Assembly: GCA_030348875.1 (NCBI GenBank)
Contig: JAUCEP010000002.1
Span: 2,993,001-3,057,000, forward strand
Reading direction: 5' to 3'
DNA: 64,000 bases
From: Ureibacillus composti
GTDB taxonomy: Bacteria; Bacillota; Bacilli; Bacillales_A; Planococcaceae
Shown here in pieces: positions 8,601 through 17,237 of the stretch (position 1 is its first letter; every line of letters begins with the position of its first letter). Under the pieces are notes generated by a model. It worked only from the letters and a program-made list of their open reading frames with translations. It ran no database searches and was not told where the DNA came from. A program made the position numbers and the translations under genes.

Positions 8601-8953
8601 TAACGTTCACCTCTAAAAATACGAAAACCTAAAAATGCTACAAGTACACAAACAAGTGTCATTGTAATGCCATATAATACTCCTATCCAAAGGCTCTCCT
8701 GTAATAGAAAAAACCAATGCTGGGAGAATGCAGAAAATGTTGTAAACGCCCCAAGTAAACCGGTTGTAAAAAACAATTTATAAGATGTATCCGTATTTTT
8801 TCTGGAATAGTACCCATTTAAACTTCCTAATAAAAAACTACCCAGTATATTTACTATCAAAAGAGAAATGGTTGTGGTTGTCATTGATTGAACAAAAAAC
8901 CTTAAAATTGCTCCAACCATCCCACCAAGAAATACTTGAATCCAATTGTGCAA
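8600..8953 (-). CDS. crcB: Fluoride channel subunit CrcB/FluC (partner)
   Basis: 117 aa, four helices, with LGGMVGAILRFFVQ and GLLGAFTTFSAFSQ as Fluc signatures. The TTG start at 8953 is supported by GAGGG just upstream. Together with the next gene it forms a two-gene crcB operon. No fluoride riboswitch (crcB motif) is recognisable in the 60 bp before it, so control seems to differ from riboswitch-driven crcB genes. Confidence 0.88.
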   Translation of the reverse strand: MHNWIQVFLGGMVGAILRFFVQSMTTTTISLLIVNILGSFLLGSLNGYYSRKNTDTSYKLFFTTGLLGAFTTFSAFSQHWFFLLQESLWIGVLYGITMTLVCVLVAFLGFRIFRGER

Positions 8954-9014
8954 TTAACAATCCCTCGCTAACCATATTTATTTCAATTTATTTTACTATA
9001 ACTAGAGGGTAGTT

Positions 9015-9518
9015 TTACTTTATTTTGGATTGTTTGATTATCCCAAAAGTAATCGTTACAAATATGATAATTAATATAATTGGTAAAAACCAAACACCAA
9101 GTGTATTAATTTCTCCCAATGAAACGCGCACAATTTGAATCGTTAATAATGCAAACAGAAGCAAACAAATGTTTTTTATCATATTAAGCATTTTTCTACT
9201 CGCTAAATAAAACTGTTCAACATTTGATTCATTTATTCTTTTCGGATAATTATGCATGTGTGGTGCTTTTTCTAATAGACTTAGAAGTACAAATAAAAAA
9301 GCCCCAATCCCAGGTAAAATAAGTATTTCAAATTTTGTACCCCAGCGATCTACTTCTCCTTTGCTATTGAAATGACCTGGAACTTCATTTGGAATATTTC
9401 CCCACATAATGATTATATAAAAAATTGCTGCTAGAAATAAACTTATACCTACCCAATCTGCAACTTTTTCTAGTTTTGTTTTAGGAATAATTATTATGGG
9501 ACGATAAGGTAATTTCAC
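9015..9518 (-). CDS. DUF1648 domain membrane protein
   Basis: 167 aa from a GTG at 9518, chosen because GAGGTG lies 6 nt upstream. A longer GTG start at 9527 overlaps that site. There are four hydrophobic segments; the block IPNEVPGHFNSKGEVDRWGTK is the diagnostic DUF1648 motif (IPxHFNxxGxxDxWG). Family members include the N-terminal part of the SdpI immunity protein, but this one is short and no toxin gene is adjacent. Function unknown. Confidence 0.8.
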   Translation of the reverse strand: MKLPYRPIIIIPKTKLEKVADWVGISLFLAAIFYIIIMWGNIPNEVPGHFNSKGEVDRWGTKFEILILPGIGAFLFVLLSLLEKAPHMHNYPKRINESNVEQFYLASRKMLNMIKNICLLLFALLTIQIVRVSLGEINTLGVWFLPIILIIIFVTITFGIIKQSKIK

Positions 9519-9670
9519 AAAGCTCACCTCAATTGGCTTTTGAGTATATTTACGTTAAACAAGGAAAAAAGTTTCAAAAATGTATTCCACTTAAATTCAC
9601 GATGGCTTTCATTTTTATTAATGTTTTTATTTTAGTAAGATAGTACATAAAATGCAGTATAGGAGGAATG

Positions 9671-10333
9671 ATGATTATCTCCGAAATTTTTGAATTTCTA
9701 CAACTGCTCGATTCAGATCTTTATTACTATATAGAAAAGTTTGGTATTTATATATACTTTCTACTTTTTGCTATTGTTTTTGGTAAAACAGGTTTTGTTA
9801 TTTTAACTTTCTTACCAGGAGATTCACTCGTTTTTGCTAGTGGTGCTATTGCCGCGATGGACCAGCTAAGCTTACTAAACTTATTTTTCATATTTTTTAT
9901 TGCAACCTCCCTTGCCGATAGTAACAATTATTTAATTGGAAAAAGCATTAGGAACATACCTTCTGAAAATTCCCATCTTATGAAGATTATTCCAATTCAA
10001 GCACTGGATAAAGCTCGTATATTTCTCAATGATTATGATAAAGTCGCTATAACTTTTTCACGATTCATTCCCCTAATGCGTACTATGATGCCTTTTATCG
10101 CGGGTTTTACTGGCTATTCCTATCGAAGTTTTGTAAGCTATAATCTTTTAGGGGCATTTGTTTGGACTAGTATTTGGTTAGGAACAGGCTTTGCTATTGG
10201 AAATATGTCATGGGTAAAAGGAAATCTATTGTTTACCCTTTCTTTTATTACATTGGTAATGTTTATTCCAAGTATTTGCGGCTTCGTAGTTTCATTTAAA
10301 AAGAACAAGTTAGAGACAAAAACGAAAAGCTAG
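9671..10333 (+). CDS. DedA family membrane protein
   Basis: About 220 aa. The regions KTGFVILTFLPGDSLVFASG and FSRFIPLMRTMMPFIAGF are the two conserved re-entrant loop motifs of DedA/VTT proteins (the arginine in RFIPxxRT is essential in homologues). DedA proteins flip or sense membrane lipids (phosphatidylethanolamine or undecaprenyl phosphate). AGGAGGA lies immediately before two consecutive ATGs; the second (9671) has the better spacing. It is one of the few plus-strand genes in this part of the window. Confidence 0.87.
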   Translation: MIISEIFEFLQLLDSDLYYYIEKFGIYIYFLLFAIVFGKTGFVILTFLPGDSLVFASGAIAAMDQLSLLNLFFIFFIATSLADSNNYLIGKSIRNIPSENSHLMKIIPIQALDKARIFLNDYDKVAITFSRFIPLMRTMMPFIAGFTGYSYRSFVSYNLLGAFVWTSIWLGTGFAIGNMSWVKGNLLFTLSFITLVMFIPSICGFVVSFKKNKLETKTKS

Positions 10334-10364
10334 AAAAACTGAAAGATTCAGTAGTTCTAGCTTC
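10325..10364. terminator. Bidirectional terminator between dedA-like gene and cheW-like gene
   Basis: An interrupted stem AGCTAGAA..ACTGA / TCAGT..TTCTAGCT lies between convergent stops, with A-rich and T-rich flanks on both sides. Confidence 0.75.
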
Positions 10365-10368
10365 TTGT

Positions 10369-10845
10369 TTATTCTTTTTCATTTTCTAAGATTTGATGTA
10401 AATACTCGATAATTTCCCGAATCCCTTCTAGAGAGTTTACTAATACATCCGGGTCCACACAAGTAATCATGCGCTCCTGCAGATTGGCAATCGCTGTAAA
10501 GTATCTTGTTTTTGAATAATTAACCAGACCAGTTTGAATTAGTTCGCTTTCTTGAATATCTAAGATTTCCTTAGCTTCGTTAACAAACAAACCATAATTC
10601 ACAACATTTGAGTTTAACACAATCATCTGGGATGATTTCAATTGGCTTGGTTTGTTATACAAAATTATACTAAAATCTAAAACAGGAATTAACTGACCAC
10701 GGTTACGAGTAAATCCAATCAGGTAGTTCGGTAAATGTGGAATAGGTGTGATCTGTTCAATTTTTTCGATAGACACGACCCTTTCAACCGGTAAAGCATA
10801 TTCTTCATTTTTGCAACGAAATACGACTGATTTTTCAAATGACAT
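10369..10845 (-). CDS. CheW-domain protein
   Basis: 158 aa. ALPVERVVSIEKIEQITPIPHLPNYLIG and RGQLIPVLDFSIIL match the CheW SH3-like fold that couples chemoreceptors to CheA. The ATG at 10845 was preferred over a GTG three codons earlier because AAGGTGATTAAT places the ribosome site correctly. It overlaps no flagellar or chemotaxis genes; the peptidase gene is directly upstream (10 bp) and probably in the same transcript. It may be a stand-alone CheW/CheV-like coupling protein. Confidence 0.83.
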   Translation of the reverse strand: MSFEKSVVFRCKNEEYALPVERVVSIEKIEQITPIPHLPNYLIGFTRNRGQLIPVLDFSIILYNKPSQLKSSQMIVLNSNVVNYGLFVNEAKEILDIQESELIQTGLVNYSKTRYFTAIANLQERMITCVDPDVLVNSLEGIREIIEYLHQILENEKE

Positions 10846-10855
10846 ATTAATCACC

Positions 10856-11968
10856 TTACTTTGATGAAACTTTTACAATTTCCTCTAATAAATCAGCTAA
10901 TTTTTCTAACTCTTCGATTGGCATACGTTCTTTAGTGGTATGAATGTTCTCATAACCAACAGATAGATTTACAGTTGGAATACCGAAACCAGCAATAACA
11001 TTGGCATCACTGCCCCCGCCAGAAATTCCTAGCTGCGGTTGTCTATTAACATTTTGAACAGCTTCCATTGCAACTTGTACAACTTTGTCCGTTTCAGATG
11101 CAGAATATCCTGGGTACATTAATTTTACCGTTACATCAGAAGAACCGCCGAAATTACTTGCAACTTGCTCGAATGTTTCTTTCATATGAGCGGTTTGAGC
11201 ATCTAATTTTTCTTGTTTTATAGAACGAGCTTCCGCTAAAATATATACTTCATCACAAACAATATTGGTTGCTTTCCCACCTTCAAATCGTCCAATATTT
11301 GCTGTTGTTTCTTCATCGATACGTCCCAATTTCATTTGAGAAATAGCTTTAGATGCTAATGTGATAGCAGAAATGCCTTTTTCAGGTGCAACCCCAGCGT
11401 GAGCTGTTTTACCAAAAATTTTTGTATCAATTTTAGCTTGAAATGGAGCGGCAGTAACAATACCCCCTACCTTCCCATCACTATCAACGGCAAAGCCATA
11501 TTTTGCAATGATTTTGGAGGGGTCTAATTCTTTCGCACCAACTAATCCACTTTCTTCTCCTGCAGTTATGATAAATTGGATTGTTCCATGATCAATTGAT
11601 TGTTCTTTTAATCTGCGAGCCATTTCAAATAATGCAGCGATACCTGCTTTATCATCTGCGCCTAGAATGGTAGTGCCATCCGAATAAATATATCCATCCT
11701 CACGAATTTCAGGTTTAATCCCAACACCAGGTACAACAGTATCCATATGAACAGTAAAGTAAATTGGATCTACATCAAGCGTGCCTTTTAGTGTTGCAAT
11801 AATATTACCTGCTCCATGGCCATTTCTTGTATGTGCATCATCTTGATAAACTTCAAAGCCTATTTCTTTTAACTTTTCAATAATAATCGGTGCGATTACT
11901 TCTTCATGCTTTGTTTCGGAATCAATTTGCACTAATTCAATAAATTCATTTACTAAACGGCTTTTCAT
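10856..11968 (-). CDS. yqjE: M20/M42-type metallopeptidase, YqjE-like (peptidase T-like)
   Basis: 370 aa, the length of B. subtilis YqjE. Metal-binding motifs are visible: VHMDTVVPG (His and Asp), ILGADDKAGIAALFE (bridging Asp), TAGEESGLVGAKEL (catalytic Glu pair), and the late metal-ligand region of the M20 fold. It contains GKTAHAG, typical of the dimerisation domain. It should cleave small peptides in the cytosol. Start at 11968 with AAGGAG. Its place after pccB reproduces the yqjC-yqjD-yqjE order of B. subtilis. Confidence 0.88.
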   Translation of the reverse strand: MKSRLVNEFIELVQIDSETKHEEVIAPIIIEKLKEIGFEVYQDDAHTRNGHGAGNIIATLKGTLDVDPIYFTVHMDTVVPGVGIKPEIREDGYIYSDGTTILGADDKAGIAALFEMARRLKEQSIDHGTIQFIITAGEESGLVGAKELDPSKIIAKYGFAVDSDGKVGGIVTAAPFQAKIDTKIFGKTAHAGVAPEKGISAITLASKAISQMKLGRIDEETTANIGRFEGGKATNIVCDEVYILAEARSIKQEKLDAQTAHMKETFEQVASNFGGSSDVTVKLMYPGYSASETDKVVQVAMEAVQNVNRQPQLGISGGGSDANVIAGFGIPTVNLSVGYENIHTTKERMPIEELEKLADLLEEIVKVSSK

Positions 11969-12064
11969 AGTATCAAAACTCCTTATTACAATCATTTCAT
12001 TACCAAAATAATTCTACGCTTCATCGGTTATAAATACAAGAAATGTCCAATTTCTCATATTCTA

Positions 12065-12102
12065 GTAAAAACAAAAGAGTTATCCAAATTCGGATAACTC
12101 CT
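12065..12102 (-). terminator. Terminator after the carboxyltransferase gene
   Basis: Stem GAGTTATCC / GGATAACTC with a 6-nt loop, followed on the minus strand by TTTTGTTTTTA. Confidence 0.85.
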
Positions 12103-12134
12103 TTAAAGACTTTATTTTTAGAATTCTTTAAGAA

Positions 12135-13682
12135 TTATAGTGGTATGTTTCCATGCTTTTTATTAGGGCGAGATTCCTCTTTATTTGATAACATATCTAA
12201 CCCTTGGATTAATTTAATTCGTGTGTCCCTAGGGTCGATTACATCATCAACCATACCACGTGATGCAGCTACATATGGATTTGCAAACTTTTCTTTATAC
12301 TCTTCAATTTTAGCAGCACGTGTGCTTTCAGGATCTTCTGATTTAGCAATTTCATTAGCGAAGATAATATTTGCTGCTCCAGCTGCTCCCATTACGGCAA
12401 TTTCTGCGTTTGGCCATGAAAATACTAAATCGGCTCCAATAGATTTAGAGTTTAATGCAACATAAGCGCCACCATATGCTTTACGGAGAATGACAGTAAT
12501 TTTTGGAACCGTTGCTTCTGAATAAGCGTAAAGTATTTTCGCACCATGTCGAATAATTCCACCATGTTCTTGCTTAACACCTGGGAAGAAACCAGATACA
12601 TCCTCAAACGTGATAATTGGAATATTAAATGCATCACAAGTTCTAATGAAGCGAGATGCTTTATCTGATGAATCTATATCTAAACCACCCGCAAGTGCCT
12701 TAGGTTGGTTACATACTAATCCAACTGATTCCCCTGCAATACGAGCAAAACCAACTACTATGTTTTTCGCAAATTCAGCTTGAACTTCCATAAATGATCC
12801 TTCATCCACAACTTGTTCCACTACTTTACGAATATCATACGCTTTTGTCGGCTCAATTGGTACATAGTCGATAATATCGGGACGATAATCATCACCTTCT
12901 GGACGTGGTAATTTAGGCGCTTTCTCCTTATTACTTTGAGGCAAATAGCTTAGTAGCTTTCGAATTTGTTCAATAGATTGCTCTTCAGAAGGTGCTCGGA
13001 AATGCGCATTACCACTAATTGCGTTATGTACTTTCGAACCACCTAAATCCTCAGATGATATTTTTTCACCTGTTACTGTTTCAATTACTTTTGGTCCTGT
13101 TATAAACATTTGTGATGTTTTATCGACCATTAAAATAAAATCAGTAATTGCTGGAGAATATACCGCTCCTCCTGCACAAGGACCCATGATAACAGAAATT
13201 TGTGGAATCACTCCTGAATAGATTGCATTGCGATAGAATATGTGTCCGTAACCATCTAAAGATAATACCCCTTCTTGAATACGTGCACCACCTGAATCGT
13301 TAATGCCGATAAATGGAGTACCATTTTTAGCAGCTAAATCCATAACAGCTGCAATTTTCTTAGCGTGCATTTCCCCCAACGCACCACCAAATACTGTAAA
13401 GTCTTGAGCAAATAAATAAACATTTCGCCCATTTACTTTTCCGAAACCTGTTACAACACCATCTCCAGGTCCCTTTTGCTGATCCATGCCAAAATCAGTT
13501 GTTCGGTGTGTAATAAAAGGATTAATTTCAACAAAAGTTCCTTCATCTAGTAATAATTCAATACGTTCACGAGCAGTGAGTTTCCCCTTCTCATGTTGCT
13601 TATCTATACGCTTGTCCCCACCACCAAGCTCGATTTCACGTTTTCGATCATACATTTCATTAATTTTGTCGAACATATCCAT
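12135..13682 (-). CDS. pccB: Propionyl-CoA/acyl-CoA carboxylase carboxyltransferase subunit (YqjD-like)
   Basis: 515 aa, the normal length for a fused alpha/beta carboxyltransferase. It has two crotonase-like halves: N-terminal GPGDGVVTGFGKVNGR and GGARIQEGV, C-terminal DVSGFFPGVKQEHGG and GAKILYAYSEATVPK. It moves CO2 from biotin to propionyl-CoA to give (S)-methylmalonyl-CoA. The gene directly abuts the upstream epimerase stop (TAAATG), so the pair is coupled. No biotin carboxylase or carrier gene is adjacent; the only accB and accC seen are 40 kb away. Substrate preference for propionyl-CoA is inferred from the epimerase and mutase nearby. Confidence 0.9.
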   Translation of the reverse strand: MDMFDKINEMYDRKREIELGGGDKRIDKQHEKGKLTARERIELLLDEGTFVEINPFITHRTTDFGMDQQKGPGDGVVTGFGKVNGRNVYLFAQDFTVFGGALGEMHAKKIAAVMDLAAKNGTPFIGINDSGGARIQEGVLSLDGYGHIFYRNAIYSGVIPQISVIMGPCAGGAVYSPAITDFILMVDKTSQMFITGPKVIETVTGEKISSEDLGGSKVHNAISGNAHFRAPSEEQSIEQIRKLLSYLPQSNKEKAPKLPRPEGDDYRPDIIDYVPIEPTKAYDIRKVVEQVVDEGSFMEVQAEFAKNIVVGFARIAGESVGLVCNQPKALAGGLDIDSSDKASRFIRTCDAFNIPIITFEDVSGFFPGVKQEHGGIIRHGAKILYAYSEATVPKITVILRKAYGGAYVALNSKSIGADLVFSWPNAEIAVMGAAGAANIIFANEIAKSEDPESTRAAKIEEYKEKFANPYVAASRGMVDDVIDPRDTRIKLIQGLDMLSNKEESRPNKKHGNIPL

Positions 13683-14099
13683 TTATTTTGCATCCCCTTT
13701 TTTACTTTTATCACATAATTCATAAAGAACACCAAATGAATCTTTTGGGTGTAAGAAAGCTACTTCCGCACCACCAGCTCCTGGACTAGGCTCGTCAGAA
13801 AGAATTCGAACTCCTTTTTCTTTTAGTTCAGCCATTCGTTCACGAATTCCAGTTACTCCAAACGCAACATGTTGAATGCCTTCTCCTCTTTTTTCAATAT
13901 GTTTATAGATTGCACTATCTTCACTTGTTGGTTCAAGTAGCTCAAATTTAACATTTCCCGCATCAATGAAAGCAACACGGACATTTTGAGAAGGCACTTC
14001 TTCTATCTTTAGTAGTTTTAAACCTAATGTTTGAGTATAATATGTAATACTTTCTTCAAGATTTTTAACTGCAATGCCTATATGATCAACTTTTTCCAT
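13683..14099 (-). CDS. mce: Methylmalonyl-CoA epimerase
   Basis: 138 aa VOC-fold protein. VDHIGIAVKNLEESITYYT has the metal-binding His, and KFELLEPTSEDSAI, GIQHVAFGV and FLHPKDSFGVLYEL supply the other ligands of methylmalonyl-CoA epimerase. It converts the (S) to the (R) isomer needed by MutB. AAGGGG precedes the ATG. It heads a two-gene operon with the carboxyltransferase. The promoter region contains TACAAT and a weak cre-like core (GAAAGCGCT, 14152-14160). Confidence 0.92.
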   Translation of the reverse strand: MEKVDHIGIAVKNLEESITYYTQTLGLKLLKIEEVPSQNVRVAFIDAGNVKFELLEPTSEDSAIYKHIEKRGEGIQHVAFGVTGIRERMAELKEKGVRILSDEPSPGAGGAEVAFLHPKDSFGVLYELCDKSKKGDAK

Positions 14100-14225
14100 T
14101 TCAGAACACCCCTTCTGTTATAGTACATATATATTGTATCGAAAATAAAAAGAAAGCGCTACGTACTTGAGAAATTTTTTAGATTTGTTAAACTATTTTT
14201 AAGAAAAAAAGGAGCGAACGAGAAT

Positions 14226-14318
14226 ATGAGTAATAAAAAAATTCAGAAAATAGTAGTTTATTTTATGATTGCAATCATGGTTATCTCAACTCTAGCATTC
14301 GGACTATCATTCTTTTAA
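14226..14318 (+). CDS. prli42: Stressosome-associated microprotein Prli42
   Basis: 30 aa, too short for most gene finders. It starts MSNKKIQKIVVYFM: a basic cytosolic N-terminus followed by one transmembrane helix ending in FGLSFF. This is the layout and sequence pattern of Prli42, the small membrane protein that anchors the stressosome (RsbR) in Listeria and is widespread in Firmicutes. An AAAGGAG site lies 11 nt before the ATG and a strong terminator follows directly. It is divergent from mce. Assignment rests on size, topology and the KIVVYFM-like start. Confidence 0.75.
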   Translation: MSNKKIQKIVVYFMIAIMVISTLAFGLSFF

Positions 14319-14364
14319 TAACGAAAAATTGCGCGATTACTTTATGTAATCGCATTTTTCGTTT
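14319..14364. terminator. Bidirectional terminator between prli42 and yqjA
   Basis: A long stem ACGAAAAATTGCG-CGATTAC / GTAATCG-CATTTTTCGT with loop TTTAT sits between convergent stops. Confidence 0.85.
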
Positions 14365-15337
14365 ATTCCCCATCTTCATTTATTTTTAACCCTTTGAATG
14401 TCTGTTTAATAGCTAAATATTCATCCATTTCCTCTATAAACTGATAAAGTGAAGCCATTGCTAAAAAATTTTCATGATTTTTTGGTAATGGCATTTTCGC
14501 GAATTCTTCCTTTACGATGTCTAATTTATTTCGAAATCGTATAGCCGTATTTCCTGGATGAATGTTTTCAGCCAATTCTTCCATAAAGTCAGCAACAAGA
14601 TCAACCTGCTGTACCATAACAGGAAGTGTTGTAATTTTAGGTAAAATACGCTCAATAATTTCTAATTGTTTTTCACGCATATCGAAGTAAACATAATATT
14701 GATTTTCTTTACGCGTAATATGATTTTCAACGTCTGTAAAGGCTAGTGATTTGGCCTTATCTAACACAATTGCAGCGCTAATAATCTCTTTTCCATCCCA
14801 AGATGTATCACCATTCCTCAAATATTTAGTAATTTCAGAAAATATAGATCGGAATAATTCCTCAACTTGAATTCGATAATTTTCCAATTCTTTTTGAAAA
14901 TCACCCATATACATATTCACAACTAATGCTGTACCAAAACCTACAGTCATTAGAGCTATTTCATTTAACAATAAATCTGATGTAAAATTTGCAACAGAAT
15001 AGATGTGCATAATGATCACCACGCTAGATATAAACCCTGCCTCCACATTTAGTGAAACAAGTGTAGGAATAAAGAGTAAAATCATAATTCCTAATACTAA
15101 TGGGTTATAGCCAAACGTTTCAAAAGCAATAAATCCATATGCTATACCAATTAAACTAGCGATAATTCTAGTATAAACAGCATGTAATGATTTTTTCCTT
15201 GTTGTTTGAATACAAAGTATAGTTAGGATTGCAGCAGATGAAAAGAAGTCTAAGTTAAAAAAAGCTGCAATTGCTACCGAAAGTATAGTACCTACTGCTG
15301 TTTTTATAGTGCGATAGCCGATTGAAAACTTTTTAAT
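14363..15337 (-). CDS. yqjA: YqjA-like aromatic acid exporter family protein (DUF939/FUSC), apparent ATT start
   Basis: The frame runs open from 15337 to 14363, 324 codons, nearly the size of B. subtilis YqjA (about 322 aa). The first in-frame ATG is at 15085 and would delete the first 84 residues, including several transmembrane helices that read well as protein (KKFSIGYRTIKTAVG at the start, FGYNPLVLGIMILLFIP later). The codon expected to be the start is ATT at 15335-15337, 9 nt after GAAAGGGG. No ATG, GTG or TTG is available in frame upstream of 15085 before two stops at about 15353-15358. The N-terminal half is a FUSC-like membrane domain, the C-terminal half a soluble helical DUF939 domain. 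Function probably export; substrate unknown. Confidence 0.78.
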   Translation of the reverse strand: MKKFSIGYRTIKTAVGTILSVAIAAFFNLDFFSSAAILTILCIQTTRKKSLHAVYTRIIASLIGIAYGFIAFETFGYNPLVLGIMILLFIPTLVSLNVEAGFISSVVIIMHIYSVANFTSDLLLNEIALMTVGFGTALVVNMYMGDFQKELENYRIQVEELFRSIFSEITKYLRNGDTSWDGKEIISAAIVLDKAKSLAFTDVENHITRKENQYYVYFDMREKQLEIIERILPKITTLPVMVQQVDLVADFMEELAENIHPGNTAIRFRNKLDIVKEEFAKMPLPKNHENFLAMASLYQFIEEMDEYLAIKQTFKGLKINEDGE

Positions 15338-15520
15338 ACTAACTGCCCCTTTCTATTAATTAAGCCTCGGCTAATCCGAAAAAGTGAAAGAAAAAAGCAA
15401 ATGAAAAGAAATGTCTTGAAATATGTTTTCCATACTTCAAGACTAGTTCTTTAATGTATTATTGATCAAGCCTTCCCTAAGGGGAATACTCCTATAAACC
15501 TTTATTGGAACAGCGTTAAA

Positions 15521-15961
15521 TTAAATTTCGTCACAATGCTCTTCAAAGTTTGCTTGCAAATTTGTAATGACAGACACAGGATCGTGTCCTTCGATTTCAT
15601 GACGACCAACTTCAGCTACCACATTACCATCTTTCATTAAAACAAATGAAGGTGAAGAAGGGATGTGATCTTCTCCAAAGAAATGACGAGCTGCTGCAGT
15701 TGCTTCTTTATCTTGACCAGCAAAAACCGTTACTAAATGATCTGGACGTTTATCATAGTGCACAGCATTTGTAGCAGCTGGGCGTGCAATTCCACCTGCG
15801 CAACCACATACTGAATTCACCATTACTAATGTTGTACCAGGACGGGCAAATGCCTGTTCCACCTCTTCAGGTGTACGTAATTGCTCATATCCAGCAGCAT
15901 CCATTTCTCCACGAGCTGTTGTAACGATTTCTTGCATAAACAAATCATAATCCATGTTCAT
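15521..15961 (-). CDS. brxB: Bacilliredoxin BrxB (YphP/YqiW family)
   Basis: 146 aa thioredoxin-like protein with the active-site motif CGC at residues 52-54 (NSVCGCAGG), diagnostic for bacilliredoxins that remove bacillithiol from proteins (de-bacillithiolation). AAAGGAG stands 9 nt before the ATG. The location near the bkd and yqj genes is that of B. subtilis yqiW (brxB). Acts in the cytosol in thiol stress repair. Confidence 0.92.
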   Translation of the reverse strand: MNMDYDLFMQEIVTTARGEMDAAGYEQLRTPEEVEQAFARPGTTLVMVNSVCGCAGGIARPAATNAVHYDKRPDHLVTVFAGQDKEATAAARHFFGEDHIPSSPSFVLMKDGNVVAEVGRHEIEGHDPVSVITNLQANFEEHCDEI

Positions 15962-16151
15962 ATTTCAAAACTCCTTTCAACTTTCCACTTAATAATAGCA
16001 AGACAAAATGCATTATGCAAAAGACTTAATTTAAAGTTACCATAAATCAAGTGATATCTTGGAAATACTAGAAGTGATTCTCTTTTTTAATATGCACTTC
16101 AAAACTATTTACTTCGGTAACATTTAAATAAAAGTTTAGTAGCATAATAAG

Positions 16152-17237
16152 TTATTCTCGAAATAACTTATTAACACCTTGTGTCACTGTTAGTTCCCCT
16201 TGCAAAATAGCAGACTCAATTTCTTTCACTTGAGTTTTCTTTTCAGGGTTATTGAAAAATGAATCTATTAAGAAATCTGTAATCATGGAATGATACCAGT
16301 CTCGTGTTTGCCCGTTTCTTCGTTGTTCCCAATAGTTAGAAGCCTTAATCGTTTGTTCAAAATCACAAATCATCTTCCAAACTTCATCAAGCCCAACTTT
16401 CTCAAGAGAAGAAACAGGTAATGCTTTACTCATCCACCCCGGAGTCGCAGGTTGAAGGAAATGAAGTATTTGCTTATATTCACGTACAGTTCTTTTAGCA
16501 CTTCTAACATTATCTCCGTCACATTTATGAACAACGATTCCATCTGCTAATTCCATAATTCCCTTCTTCATCCCTTGTAGTTCATCACCAGCACCAGTTA
16601 AAACGAGAAGTAAGAAGAAATCAACCATACCCCTAACATAAGTTTCACTTTGACCAACACCAACTGTTTCAATTAGAATCACGTCATAACCAGCTGCCTC
16701 ACATAAAAGCATCGTTTCCCGAGTTTTTTTATGGACGCCACCCAATGTCCCAGCACTTGGAGAAGGACGTACAAATGCACGTTGGTCACGACTTAACTCT
16801 TCCATCCTTGTTTTATCACCAAGAATACTGCCTCCAGAAAGAGATGAACTAGGGTCAATCGCAAGAACTGCAACACGTTTCCCCATGTTACAAAGCATCA
16901 TTCCAAAAGCTTCTATAAAAGAACTTTTACCGGCACCTGGAACCCCTGTAATGCCTATTCTGATACTTTTTCCGGTATAGGGTAACAGCTCCTGTAATAA
17001 CGCTTGAGCCAATTCTTTATGCTGATTGTTTGAGCTTTCAATCAATGTAATTGCTTTAGCAAGAGAATTGCGTGAGCCGCTTCTCAATTCATTTGCTAAC
17101 TTTACAAGATCCAATTCCTCTTGATTCTTTTTTCTAAACTTTTTCTTTGAGGAGACATTCATACCATCATGACCTCCCTTTACACCATCCATTACGAACA
17201 AAGCACTTTCCTTTGTGCTTTTTAATTCGTTATTCAT
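16152..17237 (-). CDS. meaB: Methylmalonyl-CoA mutase-associated GTPase MeaB
   Basis: 361 aa G3E P-loop GTPase. The P-loop is [11 protein letters not shown] at about residues 95-105, followed by the LAIDPSSS switch, [12 protein letters not shown] and [11 protein letters not shown], all signatures of MeaB/ArgK. It protects and reloads the B12-dependent mutase, guarding against inactive cobalamin. About 40 extra residues precede the conserved part. The start overlaps the mutB stop by 4 nt (ATGA type), so it is coupled to mutB, which fits its chaperone role. Confidence 0.92.
   Translation of the reverse strand: MNNELKSTKESALFVMDGVKGGHDGMNVSSKKKFRKKNQEELDLVKLANELRSGSRNSLAKAITLIESSNNQHKELAQALLQELLPYTGKSIRIGITGVPGAGKSSFIEAFGMMLCNMGKRVAVLAIDPSSSLSGGSILGDKTRMEELSRDQRAFVRPSPSAGTLGGVHKKTRETMLLCEAAGYDVILIETVGVGQSETYVRGMVDFFLLLVLTGAGDELQGMKKGIMELADGIVVHKCDGDNVRSAKRTVREYKQILHFLQPATPGWMSKALPVSSLEKVGLDEVWKMICDFEQTIKASNYWEQRRNGQTRDWYHSMITDFLIDSFFNNPEKKTQVKEIESAILQGELTVTQGVNKLFRE

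Noticed and set aside
8940-9014. Fluoride riboswitch before the crcB pair
   Set aside because: The leader is too short and lacks the conserved crcB-motif core; no pseudoknot arms could be found.
12043-12465. 140-codon plus-strand frame over the pccB 3' end
   Set aside because: Covers a terminator hairpin and the antisense of pccB; shadow frame.
14363-15085. yqjA as a truncated pseudogene starting at the ATG at 15085
   Set aside because: The frame upstream is open and reads as a good membrane domain of the family back to a ribosome site, so an ATT start explains it better than truncation.
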